Source of the DNA: Bacteroidales bacterium
GTDB lineage: Bacteria; Bacteroidota; Bacteroidia; Bacteroidales; GCA-2748055
Direction of reading: 5' to 3'
Assembly: GCA_029210585.1 (NCBI GenBank)
Contig: JARGFP010000014.1
Span: forward strand, 41,800-105,799
DNA length: 64,000 nt
Below the pieces are notes generated by a model that was given only the letters and a program-made list of their open reading frames with translations, had not been told where the DNA came from and made no database searches. Shown here one piece after another: positions 16,442 to 26,406 of this stretch (the stretch's first letter is position 1; every line of letters starts with the position of its first letter). A program made the translations under genes and the position numbers.

Positions 16442-18136
16442 ATGAATTGCAATAATGCATTTCTTTTTATTCTCCTATGTTGCTTTCCACGCCCAGTATT
16501 TTCGCAGAATATTGCTGAAATGCTAACAAACGATGAGCTGAAAATTTCCGGCAGGCTCGGAGCATCCATGGTCTTTTATGATGTCGAAGGAAGGGAAACC
16601 ACCCGCTCTCCATTCACCTGGATGCTCGTTGGAAACCCGGTGATCAGCTACCGCGGCATCACCCTGCCCTTCTCAATGACGATCAGTGAGCAAAACAGCA
16701 GCTTCCGGCAGCCTTTCAATAAAATTGGTGCCAGCCCTTATTATAAATGGGCGAAATTCCACCTGGGCTACCGGAATCCTGTTTTTTCAAAATATACCCT
16801 TGGCGGACATACGATTCTCGGGGCAGGAGGAGAATTTAACCCGGGGAATTTCCGGGTTGGCATCATGTACGGCCGCCTGTTGAAGCCTCTGGACAGCAAT
16901 CCCCTGCAACTTTTTCAGCCGGGAACCTATGCAACCACATCCTATAAAAGAAACGGACTGGCCCTTAAGCTGGGATATGGCACAAGCACAAACTATGTTG
17001 ACTTCCTGTTCTTCAACGGCTGGGATATGCCCAACTCGATAACACAGGAGAGTCAGCTCACCTTAAAGCCTGCTGAGAATGCTGTTATATCCATCATATC
17101 CGAACAAAAAATAAAGGAGCATATCACATTCGGACTGGAGTATGCGGCAAGTACCTATACTGATAACAGTTTACTGGACGATTTGCCCGGTTTGCCCGAC
17201 TCCCCGGACACGGAAGTTGCTTTTTTTTCGGGCATCATGAAAACCAATATTTCCTCCCGACGGAGCAACGCCCTGGATACATACTTCGGATACAGCCAGG
17301 ACTGGTTCGGGTTGAAGCTGCGGTTAAAACAGATCGACCCGGGATACCGCTCCATGGGGACATGGTATATGCAAAATGATTACAGGAACCTTACGATCGA
17401 ACCCAGATTGCAGTTTCATGAAAACAAGTATGTGCTCAGCTCCAGCCTGGGTTTGCAACGGGATAACCTGAAAAATCCCGAATCCCCCCGGATGAACCGC
17501 ACCATTGGCTCCATCTCGTTGTCGGCAAATCCCGTGCAATGGTATAAAGCCGATCTCCTCTATTCAAATTACGACCTGAACCAGATAAATGAATCGTACG
17601 GGATCGACTCCCTCCTGTCACTTTCACAAACAACGCAATCACTGGGCGTCAATCAGAACATTAGCCTTGCAGGGGAAAATTTTACACAAAACCTGTTTGT
17701 TTCCCTGAACCGGCAGTTGCTCAGGGATAAAAATCCCACCATCGCCGAATTCACCAATTATACTTCGAATATCCTGCTGGCGAGTTACATGGTCAATTAC
17801 CTTCCCAGGCAAATGAGCCTGACCCTGAGCTACAATCATACCTCGTTTAATCTAAGCACCCTGGAAACCAGGGTATCCGGACCGGTTGTGGCATATTCGG
17901 CCTCGTTCCTGAAAAATGCATTGAACCTGTCGGTCAGCAATGCCTTCTATACAACCATCCTGAACGGGGAAGACAGCAGTAAAATCAATATTTTCCGGAT
18001 AAACAGTTCCTACAGGTTCAATAAAAAGCACCTGGCAAAAGCAGGTTTCTTCCTGAATAACAATACTAACATTCAGAACACCGGAACTTCCATTGTTGAG
18101 AAAAAGGCTGAATTGGGTTATTCCTATATCTTTTAA
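16442..18136 (+). CDS. Putative outer membrane beta-barrel protein
   Basis: 564 residues from the ATG at 16442 (MNCNNAFLFILLCCFPRP), giving a signal peptide that ends at VFSQ. The mature protein is rich in alternating polar/aromatic beta strands (KFHLGYRNPVF, LALKLGYGTSTNYVDFLFFN, ITFGLEYAAST) and ends in an aromatic strand (AELGYSYIF), the usual end of an outer membrane barrel. I recognise no enzyme motif. It is followed after 3 bp by the giant TANFOR-like gene, so the two are translated from one mRNA, and a secretion, anchoring or channel role for the partner is a reasonable guess. Some similarity to porin or gliding-associated barrels is possible but not demonstrated. Confidence 0.72.
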   Translation: MNCNNAFLFILLCCFPRPVFSQNIAEMLTNDELKISGRLGASMVFYDVEGRETTRSPFTWMLVGNPVISYRGITLPFSMTISEQNSSFRQPFNKIGASPYYKWAKFHLGYRNPVFSKYTLGGHTILGAGGEFNPGNFRVGIMYGRLLKPLDSNPLQLFQPGTYATTSYKRNGLALKLGYGTSTNYVDFLFFNGWDMPNSITQESQLTLKPAENAVISIISEQKIKEHITFGLEYAASTYTDNSLLDDLPGLPDSPDTEVAFFSGIMKTNISSRRSNALDTYFGYSQDWFGLKLRLKQIDPGYRSMGTWYMQNDYRNLTIEPRLQFHENKYVLSSSLGLQRDNLKNPESPRMNRTIGSISLSANPVQWYKADLLYSNYDLNQINESYGIDSLLSLSQTTQSLGVNQNISLAGENFTQNLFVSLNRQLLRDKNPTIAEFTNYTSNILLASYMVNYLPRQMSLTLSYNHTSFNLSTLETRVSGPVVAYSASFLKNALNLSVSNAFYTTILNGEDSSKINIFRINSSYRFNKKHLAKAGFFLNNNTNIQNTGTSIVEKKAELGYSYIF

Positions 18137-18139
18137 AAA

Positions 18140-21100
18140 ATGAATCAACACCTTGTAAAAACAACATACCGGCACCTTGCCGTGCTGGCACTCTGGATGG
18201 CATTCCTGGCACCTTCCATCAATGCACAGGTGATCATCAATACAATAGTGTCTCCCCCTTACGGACCCTTCGTGGAAGATTATGCCTACAATACCCGGTT
18301 TGTAATTAATGCAGCCGACCTGATCAACCTGGAATGCTACCTTCAGATCAGGATTACCGGGAACACCGGCATCGAGCTGCAATCGCTCGTGGATATGGCC
18401 TACCCCACCTTTACCTTTGGTCCCGTTATGCCCATCACACTTACCGGCAATGACATCCTGGAATACTTCATGCCGGAAAATCTTGCTTTGACCGGGATCA
18501 GCTATGACCAACTCAGGGAAAGGGGCTTGCCTGCCGGAAGTTACCAGGTCTGCGCGGTAGTGTATTACAACGGGCGTCCGCTGTCGGCAGAAGCGCCCGC
18601 CGGTTGCAGCAATTCTTTTACGATCCCCCCGCTGGCTGTTACAGCAATCACCCAGGTGATTCCCCCGTACCCCACAGATATCAATGAATATGCCTCCCAG
18701 GCAAGAGTTACACTGCAGGCTAACAGGCCAGGAAGGGTGACATTACGCATGACGCTGGAAGGAGACAATGGCATCCGTCTGACCACCCACCCCGGTTACA
18801 ATCCGGGAGAGGATATTTCCTTGCCATCAGCTGTTCCGCAGATTATTTCCCCTGGAGATCTGTATGTTTATTTCCAGCCGGATGCATGGATGGTGGAAGG
18901 CATTTCCGGGGAAGAACTCTTCAATGCGGGTCTGCCGGAAGGAAACTACCGGCTTTGTACAGAGGTATTTGAAAACGATGTACAGGTATCTCCCCCGGGT
19001 ACCGGATGCAGCGGGAACTTCAATATCCGCTGGCTTGATCCGCCTCTTTTGATCGGGCCCCAGGACCAGGGCCAGCTGAAAAGTGCTCCCATGCAGCATA
19101 TCATTTTCAGCTGGACGCCATCCCCGGGAGCACCGCCATGGACCAATTACCAATTGAAAATTGTGGAGGTTTGGGACCCGGAGCAGGATCCTGCCGATGC
19201 CATGCTCTCCGCACCTGCTTTTTATGAAACCGATGTGTTCGGGAATTCATTCTTCTATGGCCCCGCCCAGCCGATGCTGGAACCCGGGTTGCGGTATGCA
19301 TTCCAGGTAACGGCATCTGACCCCGAATCGGGCAGAAGATTTTCTAATTTCGGAAGAAGTGAGGTTTTTTCCTTCATTTACGGGAATGAGGAGGAGAATA
19401 TTCTGACCCCGATGAGCCTGGAAACCCAGTCAGATATGTCGCCATTTCCCAAGCTCCTTGAAGATTTTAAGAATGAATTTGAGATGATCCCCGCCACCCG
19501 GATCAGTGGCAAACTATTTTGCAAATTCCCGGACAATCCAAATGGACCTTTCGAACCTATAAACATACCATCTGCTGAACCCATAAACATGCCGTCTGCT
19601 GAACCCATCAAAATTCCACAGGGTACCTCAAATACAGGGGAGACCGGAACTGTATCTTTTTCAGATGTCGTGAAAGTAAGTGAAAGCGTCGGCGCGAATG
19701 CTACATTTATTAAATCCGGTGCCGAAGGTTTTATAGGGAAAATACAAGCAGCGGAAAAGACTCCCGGAAATTTACAATTCCGGACAACGCCCTATTACTA
19801 TTTCGGAAATACGGAAGAAATTGTGCATACAAAACCACTTGCCAATGTGCGCGTAAAGTTGGTGGGGAGGTATGCTTACCTTCCGGAGGGAGCAACTGCA
19901 GGAACCCAGTTCCCTGTTTACGGGGATCCCGGAAATAACGAAGTCATTCATTTCTATACCGACCTGAATGGAAAAGAGAGGCTCGATAAATACAAGGTTG
20001 GGAATGTGGTCCTTGCCGTGGCAGAGACAGACGACAATGGGAATTTCAGCTTTGATTTCCGGGCTGATTTTTTCACAGGGACATTTGGTACGGAAGAGAT
20101 CGATTCCAAACCAATTGATGAAACCGTAGCAGTGGAAAACCCGGCCGAACAAATCGGGTGGCAAATGCAGAATGTCTTTCCAGGGGTGGAAAACTCCCTG
20201 ATCAATGCTGCCTTGAACCCGGCAATAGAGAGTGCTGGTCAAACTGCTGGTCAGGCTGCAGGTCAGCAGCAGCAGCAGGTAATGAGCGGGCCGGCCATCC
20301 AGGTAATTGAAAGGGGAGGATACATCTGTCTCAAGATCGAGGTGGAAAATGAAAAGTTCTGCAGTCCGGACATAGACATTATGGCCATGCCTGGCGATGT
20401 GATTAAAATCCCCGACCAGGTGGCCAAATTAAAAACCTATAACCTGGAAATCAGGGCGATCGCATCGAATAAAATGAACCAGGCAGCAGAGCGGAACAAA
20501 ACCATGGACAATGTGAGTGTGCATATCATGCGCGGTCAATCTGCGGTCAAGGAGGAAATGAAGATGCTGCTTGATTACGAAGGACAAAAACTAAAAACCA
20601 AAACCGTTAATGAAAAAGGCGAATTTAACGATGTTTTTACCGGGAAAACCGGGGCCGGTGAAAATGCCTTTGTATACATTCAAAACCTCGTAAAACATGC
20701 CTATACCGATCCACAGTATATGGTGGAAATTTCTACCAGGGACATGGGCGCAGTCGATATTGATTATGAGAATACCCGATACAATTACCGGACGATTTTC
20801 GATTCGTTGCCGACGAGCGATGAAAATTCAGCCCTTTTCCATGGGATTCCCTTCTTCAACAAGACCCCGCACGCAGTATATAATCATCTGTTCACGGAAC
20901 CTCCCGTACTGAGGCTCGACTATACCATGCACCCCCTCGATCCCGAAATAAAGGGAAGGGTGATGGCTGAAACCAATATTCAGAATGCAGGGGTGAAAGG
21001 AGTTAAGGTGCAACTGATTAACCAGGTTAACTATAACAAAACCTATAATTCCATGGGGGCGTTTGAGCTCGCCTATTCAAGTATGAAGTATTACAATAAT

Positions 21101-24100
21101 ACCAGTGAACTTAGATTTGAACGCGAGGAGATTACCAATGAACCCGGATTTTTCCGATTCAACAACCTTCACATGGATGTGGATGCAGAGAGTTCAGTCA
21201 GTGGTCCGTACCGAAGGATTTTCGTTTCCCAGCCGGGTTATAAAAATGTTGTGATCCCGGGCCCGTCCATGAAACCCTGGAACCTGAGCTACGGGATACT
21301 GGCCGATGTGAAGGACATCAATTTGGAACCGGTGGGACTGTTGACCGGATTTGTCCAGGATGAAGATGGGAATCCGGTGGTAGCCTATGTAAAAACGGAG
21401 TATTCACCCTTTTACAAGACCTATTACAGGGCATTCCTCGGCAAACAATACCAGTTTTTCGACGTTCCCGTTCAGCACTATTACAACAAGATTTATGTGC
21501 AACCAAAGTCGAGTCAGTATTTTGAAGCCGATACCACCCTTGGAGTCTTACCTCAGCAGCCATTGCAAGTGGTCGTGTATAAGAAACTGCACCGGCCGGA
21601 AATAATTGTAAAGAATAAACAGGGCGAACCTGTTTCCGGGGCAGTCGTTACCATCGATAAGTTCGAGGAAACAACCACCAGCCAGGGAGTGGTCCGGATC
21701 AAGTTTGCAGCTGCGGGCAACCAGTTTATCCTCAAAATTACCCCACCACAGGGCTATGCCGCTGTTCAGCAGCCGCTGAACATACCCGTTTCAAAAGGAT
21801 GGACCAGCTATGAATTCATTCTCGACAATGCAAAAAGCATCAAAGGGGTAGTAACGGATAAAACAACCGGGTCGCCGATTGCGGGAGCAAAGGTGCATTC
21901 AGAATTGAAAAACACAAACGGTATTTCACTTTATATTGAAGCGGTGAGCGGCCAGGACGGGGCCTATCAACTGACCGGAATTCCAGGGGAATTAAAAACG
22001 CTGACTGTTCATATCGTGAAGACGGGTGAAAATCCGACCTATATCGGAAAGACCCAAACCATTGATTTTACAGCGGTCATAAGCCATTCAAAAGGAGCCG
22101 CTTACAACTTTGCCCTGGAAAGAGCGAATGGATGGAAGATCAGCGAATTATGGGGATTCCCGGTGGCCGTTGAAAAGTTTGTTCCATCGAAATCCAATCC
22201 GGATGAAGCAACGATTGATGGCTACTTCTATAACCTCCCGGGCAGTGGTGGATTTAAAGCCAGGCAGGAAGATATAAAACTGCCCTTTACCGGACTGAAG
22301 GTAAAGCGAATGGCTGACAGGAAAGCGGAACCTTCGGGGACCAAAATAACCCTTGGCACCAATGTCATTCCCTTCACGATCAATGATGCTTTTTCCGGAA
22401 ACCTTACCAACCAGAGAGTGAGTGGCGGCCAGCTTAATTTCCCGGTCAGATCCTCCCTGGAAATCACAAAGGAGAACGAAACAGCAGGGATCAGGGGTAT
22501 GGCAAAACTTGATCTCGGATCTTTCAATATTGCACATCATTTTACAGGAAGTTTGTACATTGGAAGTGCGCAAATGGGAAACAAAGTGATGGCATTTTCT
22601 CCACCGAAAACGGTATTCAATCTGATTCCTGCTTACAGGGTTTTCAGCCTGAACACAGCCCTGCAACCGGTTCCCCTGAAAAATTACAATGTATATGGAT
22701 TTGATGCAAGCGCGGAACTCAGCGAAAATTCCATTCTGAAGGGAGGTAAGATTTCCCTTGCAACAGTCCTTCATACAAAAATTCCAGGATGCAAAAACTG
22801 TCCGGACCTCGATCTTAAGATTCGTGTGGGGGATGTGGTGATCACGAACACGGATGTATATCTTTCTGAAGCTTCCAAGGATACAATCAGCTTTGAACTT
22901 GAGAAATGGAAGGTATTTAACCGGGATACCTGGTATTTTGACAAAAATGAAGAGGCGATCGTGCTGAAAAAAGCACTTGTAGTCACGGGCCAGGGCATTG
23001 ATGCCACCCTGAAAGACCTGAGGATCGGTCCGAGCTACATTGGGGAAGCAGAAATTGACCTTTCTGAAGGAGGGCTATCCCTGGGAGGAGTCGCAAAGAT
23101 CACCCTGAACGGGAACCTGGTACCCAAATTCAACTATGACGCCACAGGTCATTACCGGATCAGCGTGGTTGGCTCGGTCTCGCAGGATGTCCCGGCCGGT
23201 TTTGTCTCCAGTCTTCCTGCCATGGAACCCGGGTCCAGGATAGAATTTAATTCGATCGGGATGCTGAGCAATAACAACACTATCCTGTCTGCCGGGAAGA
23301 CATTCCGCTTCTTTGATATCATGGACATCGATGTTACAGGCATTGTCACCGGGAACGGGTACTTTGACCTTGTCGGGCAACCCGACCCGGGTATTCCCGA
23401 TTTCATTCCGCAAATCACTGCCATGAGGTATTCCCTCGAAAACGGGAAAATTACAGCAAAACTTCAGCCATTGAAAGGCAGGGTTGAAATTCCGGGCAAC
23501 GTGTTTTTCTACCTCGATGATGTGGATATGTCGCAATCCCTTACGCCCGGGAAATACACCGCGTATGGGAACCTGAAAATCTCGGAAACCGGCAATGAAG
23601 GAGATCCGGCCTTCTATTTAAGGGGATTGCTGGAAAAAACAAATGATAAATGCGATATACAGATTATTAAGGTGGATGGCAATGATTTGTATAAAGGACC
23701 AGACAATCAGAAAATGATCGTGGGAAACAATGAAATTGATGTGTTTGAAGGAGAGACGAAAACCATCGCCAGTAATTCCGCCTGGAACAAGCTTACCTAT
23801 TCAGGGTACACCAGGAACATAGATGGCTTGAATGACCCTGAGGCAGGAACAGTAAATACACTCAGGTTTACGGTGAACGGCGCCCTGGATGTTACCAGCC
23901 AGGATATCAAGGTAAAGAACCTGGATTCGGGTTTCGGGCAGATGAGCATGGTGTATAATTTCAGTGAAAGCAGCATGACCGGGCATTTAAATATAAATAA
24001 TCTTCCCCTCGGATTTGCGATGATCCACGAGGGAGTGATGAATGTCCGGTTTGATGCCAACGGCTATTATTTTGCCATGGCCAGCCAGAGCATGGATATC

Positions 24101-24694
24101 GGCGTTATGGGAGAATTCAAGGGCGGACTGATTGCCGGGAATACATCAAAAATAATTCCCGAACATATTTCTGCCTTCACCAATGGTTTTAAAGTCAATT
24201 TACCTCCCTTTGCAAGCCAGGGCATCACCGGTGTATACACCATCGGGGAAAAAGTATTTGTCGACAAGACGCTGGACCTGAAGTTTGTGAATGTTTCGGC
24301 GCAGGCAGGTATGGGTTTGTATGTCAATGCCGATTTCAGTGATAACCCTGAATTCAAGGTCGGCGGATACGGGCATGTAAAATTAATGGGTTCCCAGGGA
24401 TTCGAGGAGCTTGGTGTGACCGTTTGCGAGGTTGGTTTGTGCCTGGGTGCCTATTTCAGCATCGAGGGAGGCTATTCCAACGGCAATTTCTTCATCGAAA
24501 ACTGTGCATCCATTTCAGGGATGGGCTATGCCAACGGGGTCTGTGCTGCCCCACTGTCCGCGCTTGGAGTGGATGACTGCAGCTATTCGATCAGTGCAAC
24601 ATACGGATATAAAGCGCCGGATGGCTTCTTTTACGAATTCGATTTGTTAGGGGGTTCCTGCACCAACAATGCTTCCCAGGAAGGGTGTGAATAA
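18140..24694 (+). CDS. Giant TANFOR-like surface protein (2184 residues)
   Basis: A signal peptide (LAVLALWMAFLAPSINAQ) is followed by two related ~140-residue units (about 30-160 and 163-297), each opening with a ...PPY... motif (VSPPYGPFVEDYA; VIPPYPTDINEYA) and ending GSYQVCAVVYY or GNYRLCTEVFE. These resemble the TANFOR repeat named from Tannerella forsythia. A fibronectin-III-like unit spans about 300-415. Short repeats (EPINIPSA/EPINMPSA) are near residue 475 and a Gln-rich stretch near 705. Three carboxypeptidase-regulatory-like modules lie near 1067, 1154 and 1233, then long beta-rich text and a C-terminal domain with seven cysteines in the last ~95 residues. It is probably displayed on the outer surface; I see no catalytic motif. 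The gene starts 3 bp after the barrel gene and is followed after 12 bp by the FnIII gene. Confidence 0.75.
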   Translation: MNQHLVKTTYRHLAVLALWMAFLAPSINAQVIINTIVSPPYGPFVEDYAYNTRFVINAADLINLECYLQIRITGNTGIELQSLVDMAYPTFTFGPVMPITLTGNDILEYFMPENLALTGISYDQLRERGLPAGSYQVCAVVYYNGRPLSAEAPAGCSNSFTIPPLAVTAITQVIPPYPTDINEYASQARVTLQANRPGRVTLRMTLEGDNGIRLTTHPGYNPGEDISLPSAVPQIISPGDLYVYFQPDAWMVEGISGEELFNAGLPEGNYRLCTEVFENDVQVSPPGTGCSGNFNIRWLDPPLLIGPQDQGQLKSAPMQHIIFSWTPSPGAPPWTNYQLKIVEVWDPEQDPADAMLSAPAFYETDVFGNSFFYGPAQPMLEPGLRYAFQVTASDPESGRRFSNFGRSEVFSFIYGNEEENILTPMSLETQSDMSPFPKLLEDFKNEFEMIPATRISGKLFCKFPDNPNGPFEPINIPSAEPINMPSAEPIKIPQGTSNTGETGTVSFSDVVKVSESVGANATFIKSGAEGFIGKIQAAEKTPGNLQFRTTPYYYFGNTEEIVHTKPLANVRVKLVGRYAYLPEGATAGTQFPVYGDPGNNEVIHFYTDLNGKERLDKYKVGNVVLAVAETDDNGNFSFDFRADFFTGTFGTEEIDSKPIDETVAVENPAEQIGWQMQNVFPGVENSLINAALNPAIESAGQTAGQAAGQQQQQVMSGPAIQVIERGGYICLKIEVENEKFCSPDIDIMAMPGDVIKIPDQVAKLKTYNLEIRAIASNKMNQAAERNKTMDNVSVHIMRGQSAVKEEMKMLLDYEGQKLKTKTVNEKGEFNDVFTGKTGAGENAFVYIQNLVKHAYTDPQYMVEISTRDMGAVDIDYENTRYNYRTIFDSLPTSDENSALFHGIPFFNKTPHAVYNHLFTEPPVLRLDYTMHPLDPEIKGRVMAETNIQNAGVKGVKVQLINQVNYNKTYNSMGAFELAYSSMKYYNNTSELRFEREEITNEPGFFRFNNLHMDVDAESSVSGPYRRIFVSQPGYKNVVIPGPSMKPWNLSYGILADVKDINLEPVGLLTGFVQDEDGNPVVAYVKTEYSPFYKTYYRAFLGKQYQFFDVPVQHYYNKIYVQPKSSQYFEADTTLGVLPQQPLQVVVYKKLHRPEIIVKNKQGEPVSGAVVTIDKFEETTTSQGVVRIKFAAAGNQFILKITPPQGYAAVQQPLNIPVSKGWTSYEFILDNAKSIKGVVTDKTTGSPIAGAKVHSELKNTNGISLYIEAVSGQDGAYQLTGIPGELKTLTVHIVKTGENPTYIGKTQTIDFTAVISHSKGAAYNFALERANGWKISELWGFPVAVEKFVPSKSNPDEATIDGYFYNLPGSGGFKARQEDIKLPFTGLKVKRMADRKAEPSGTKITLGTNVIPFTINDAFSGNLTNQRVSGGQLNFPVRSSLEITKENETAGIRGMAKLDLGSFNIAHHFTGSLYIGSAQMGNKVMAFSPPKTVFNLIPAYRVFSLNTALQPVPLKNYNVYGFDASAELSENSILKGGKISLATVLHTKIPGCKNCPDLDLKIRVGDVVITNTDVYLSEASKDTISFELEKWKVFNRDTWYFDKNEEAIVLKKALVVTGQGIDATLKDLRIGPSYIGEAEIDLSEGGLSLGGVAKITLNGNLVPKFNYDATGHYRISVVGSVSQDVPAGFVSSLPAMEPGSRIEFNSIGMLSNNNTILSAGKTFRFFDIMDIDVTGIVTGNGYFDLVGQPDPGIPDFIPQITAMRYSLENGKITAKLQPLKGRVEIPGNVFFYLDDVDMSQSLTPGKYTAYGNLKISETGNEGDPAFYLRGLLEKTNDKCDIQIIKVDGNDLYKGPDNQKMIVGNNEIDVFEGETKTIASNSAWNKLTYSGYTRNIDGLNDPEAGTVNTLRFTVNGALDVTSQDIKVKNLDSGFGQMSMVYNFSESSMTGHLNINNLPLGFAMIHEGVMNVRFDANGYYFAMASQSMDIGVMGEFKGGLIAGNTSKIIPEHISAFTNGFKVNLPPFASQGITGVYTIGEKVFVDKTLDLKFVNVSAQAGMGLYVNADFSDNPEFKVGGYGHVKLMGSQGFEELGVTVCEVGLCLGAYFSIEGGYSNGNFFIENCASISGMGYANGVCAAPLSALGVDDCSYSISATYGYKAPDGFFYEFDLLGGSCTNNASQEGCE

Positions 24695-24706
24695 AAAACA
24701 TTTAGT

Positions 24707-26224
24707 ATGAAGAAAATAACTGTTCTATTCCTGATAATGATCAACCCGGTAATCCTGCCGGGGCAAAAGGTACAGGCGTTGCAGTCGCTGAACGAGGGGG
24801 ATTTCCCTGAACTGCACTGGTACAGCCTTTCAGCGCCTGCTGCTGCGGATTTCCAGGTATTCCGGAAGGCGATGAAAGAGGCAGAATTCAGGGAGATTCA
24901 TACCCTGCGGATGACCTCGATCAGGTCAGACACCCTGGTGTACCGCGTAATTGATACAACCCTGGTTGAAAAAGCGATGTACCAGTATTACCTCCGTTTT
25001 TCACTGGCTGAAGACACCCTTTTGCTTTCAGAAAGCCTGTATGCACATAACCTTGGCAATATTCCCGCCCCCACGGTGGTATCCTTTAGAACAGAATCGG
25101 CAACCGACCGGAAGGCCATTCTGCTGAACTGGAAGCTGAATTATGATTTCACCGTGAAGTCGCTTGCCCTGTTTCGCAGCCGCGACTATGAGGACGGTTA
25201 CGAACTGATTGCCCATCTGCCCCCGGATGCGACAACCTATGCAGACCTGGTGGACATTTCCAATGAGGCATATTTTTACTTTATCCAGGTAAGGGATTTC
25301 TTTGGATACCAGGTTCCGGGCGTGCGCGTACACGGAATTTGCACGTACGCGGAGAAACCTTATCCACCCCAGGATTTCAGTGCGACAGAGGAAGATGGCA
25401 TCGTTCGCCTGAACTGGAGAAATGTTGGAAACAATGTGATCGCCACGCGGATATTCAGGAAAATTGGAAATGCCGGCGTTTTTTATCCGTTGGAAGGGAG
25501 CATCTATTCGAGCGAAAAGTATGGAGAGTATGCGGATACTGCCCTTTCCCGTTTTTCGGGTGAAGCACTGAGTTATTATGCAGTGAATATCAGCGACGGA
25601 TTCCTGAAAAGCAACACATCGGATACGGTTACGATATCCGTTTACGGAGATATCCACGTTGCCCCGCCCGAAGAGCTCCGCTGTGTGCAGGATAGCCTTC
25701 AGCATGTGCTTTTAATATGGACATCGCCGGAAACGGATCCAAACATCAATGGGTTTAATGTCTATCGCAGTGTGAATGGTGAGGCATCCCGGAAATTAAA
25801 CCGTGTGTTATTGCCGTACGATATGAATTATTTTACAGATACCACTGCCAAAAACGGTACAGTATATCAATATGAAGTTGAATCGGTCAGCATCACAGGT
25901 AATGAAAGTGCAAGCAGGACCAAAACTACCTGCCTTGGGGAAACAGAAGATTATACCATACTTGTCACCCATACAATACTTACCACTGGTGTTGCGCTCA
26001 CCTGGCTGCCAATTTCAATGGCCGGAATGAGGGAGATCCGGATCTACCGGCAGGCACTAAATGAAAAACCTGTCCTGCTGAAAAAGCTTTCAGCAGAGCA
26101 AACAACGTTTACTGATCTGAAGGTTCTTCCCGGAAAATCTTATACTTATATTTTAACCGCCGGAATGGAGAACGGGGAAGAAAGGGTGTTGAACCAGGGG
26201 GTGCTGGTAAATTATTTGAAATAG
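24707..26224 (+). CDS. Exported fibronectin type III repeat protein
   Basis: 505 residues with a signal peptide (ITVLFLIMINPVILPG). At least four FnIII-like units follow, with recurring patterns such as AILLNWKLNYDFTVKSLALF, IVRLNWRNVGNNVIATRIFR, VLLIWTSPETDPNINGFNVY and VALTWLPISMAGMREIRIYR, each closing with a Y-x-Y-type strand (YQYEVESVS; YTYILTAG). No catalytic motif, lipobox or sorting domain is present. It lies 12 bp after the giant gene and completes the three-gene unit, probably as a periplasmic or surface partner of the giant protein; this is inferred from position. Confidence 0.78.
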   Translation: MKKITVLFLIMINPVILPGQKVQALQSLNEGDFPELHWYSLSAPAAADFQVFRKAMKEAEFREIHTLRMTSIRSDTLVYRVIDTTLVEKAMYQYYLRFSLAEDTLLLSESLYAHNLGNIPAPTVVSFRTESATDRKAILLNWKLNYDFTVKSLALFRSRDYEDGYELIAHLPPDATTYADLVDISNEAYFYFIQVRDFFGYQVPGVRVHGICTYAEKPYPPQDFSATEEDGIVRLNWRNVGNNVIATRIFRKIGNAGVFYPLEGSIYSSEKYGEYADTALSRFSGEALSYYAVNISDGFLKSNTSDTVTISVYGDIHVAPPEELRCVQDSLQHVLLIWTSPETDPNINGFNVYRSVNGEASRKLNRVLLPYDMNYFTDTTAKNGTVYQYEVESVSITGNESASRTKTTCLGETEDYTILVTHTILTTGVALTWLPISMAGMREIRIYRQALNEKPVLLKKLSAEQTTFTDLKVLPGKSYTYILTAGMENGEERVLNQGVLVNYLK

Positions 26225-26325
26225 AAGAAAGTCAGCATCAGCAAGTAATATATATTTCTTCGCATCACATTTTTACAATCATTCAGCGATGCCCTCCACA
26301 CCAGGTGGAATCACTTTCAGTAAGT

Positions 26326-26369
26326 GGGAAATAATGCCCGCATTCTGTTACTTCCATCAGCTGAAGATT
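26326..26369 (+). repeat. Dispersed 44-bp repeat, copy B
   Basis: GGGAAATAATGCCCGCATTC to CAGCTGAAGATT matches copy A at 16127-16170. This copy lies 38 bp upstream of the GH105 start at 26407 and about 100 bp after the end of the FnIII gene. A TACATTTG at 26384-26391 fits the Bacteroidota -7 consensus, so the repeat may overlap a promoter region; no good -33 element was seen. Confidence 0.85.
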
Positions 26370-26406
26370 CCTGATTTCTGGTGTACATTTGAAAAAAATC
26401 CAGCAT

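Noticed and set aside
17852..18511. 219-codon minus-strand frame across the barrel and giant genes
   Set aside because: It spans the 3-bp junction of two coupled plus-strand genes and has no recognisable motif.
25028..25705. 225-codon minus-strand frame inside the FnIII gene
   Set aside because: Antisense shadow of a well-supported gene, with no start signal or recognisable domain.
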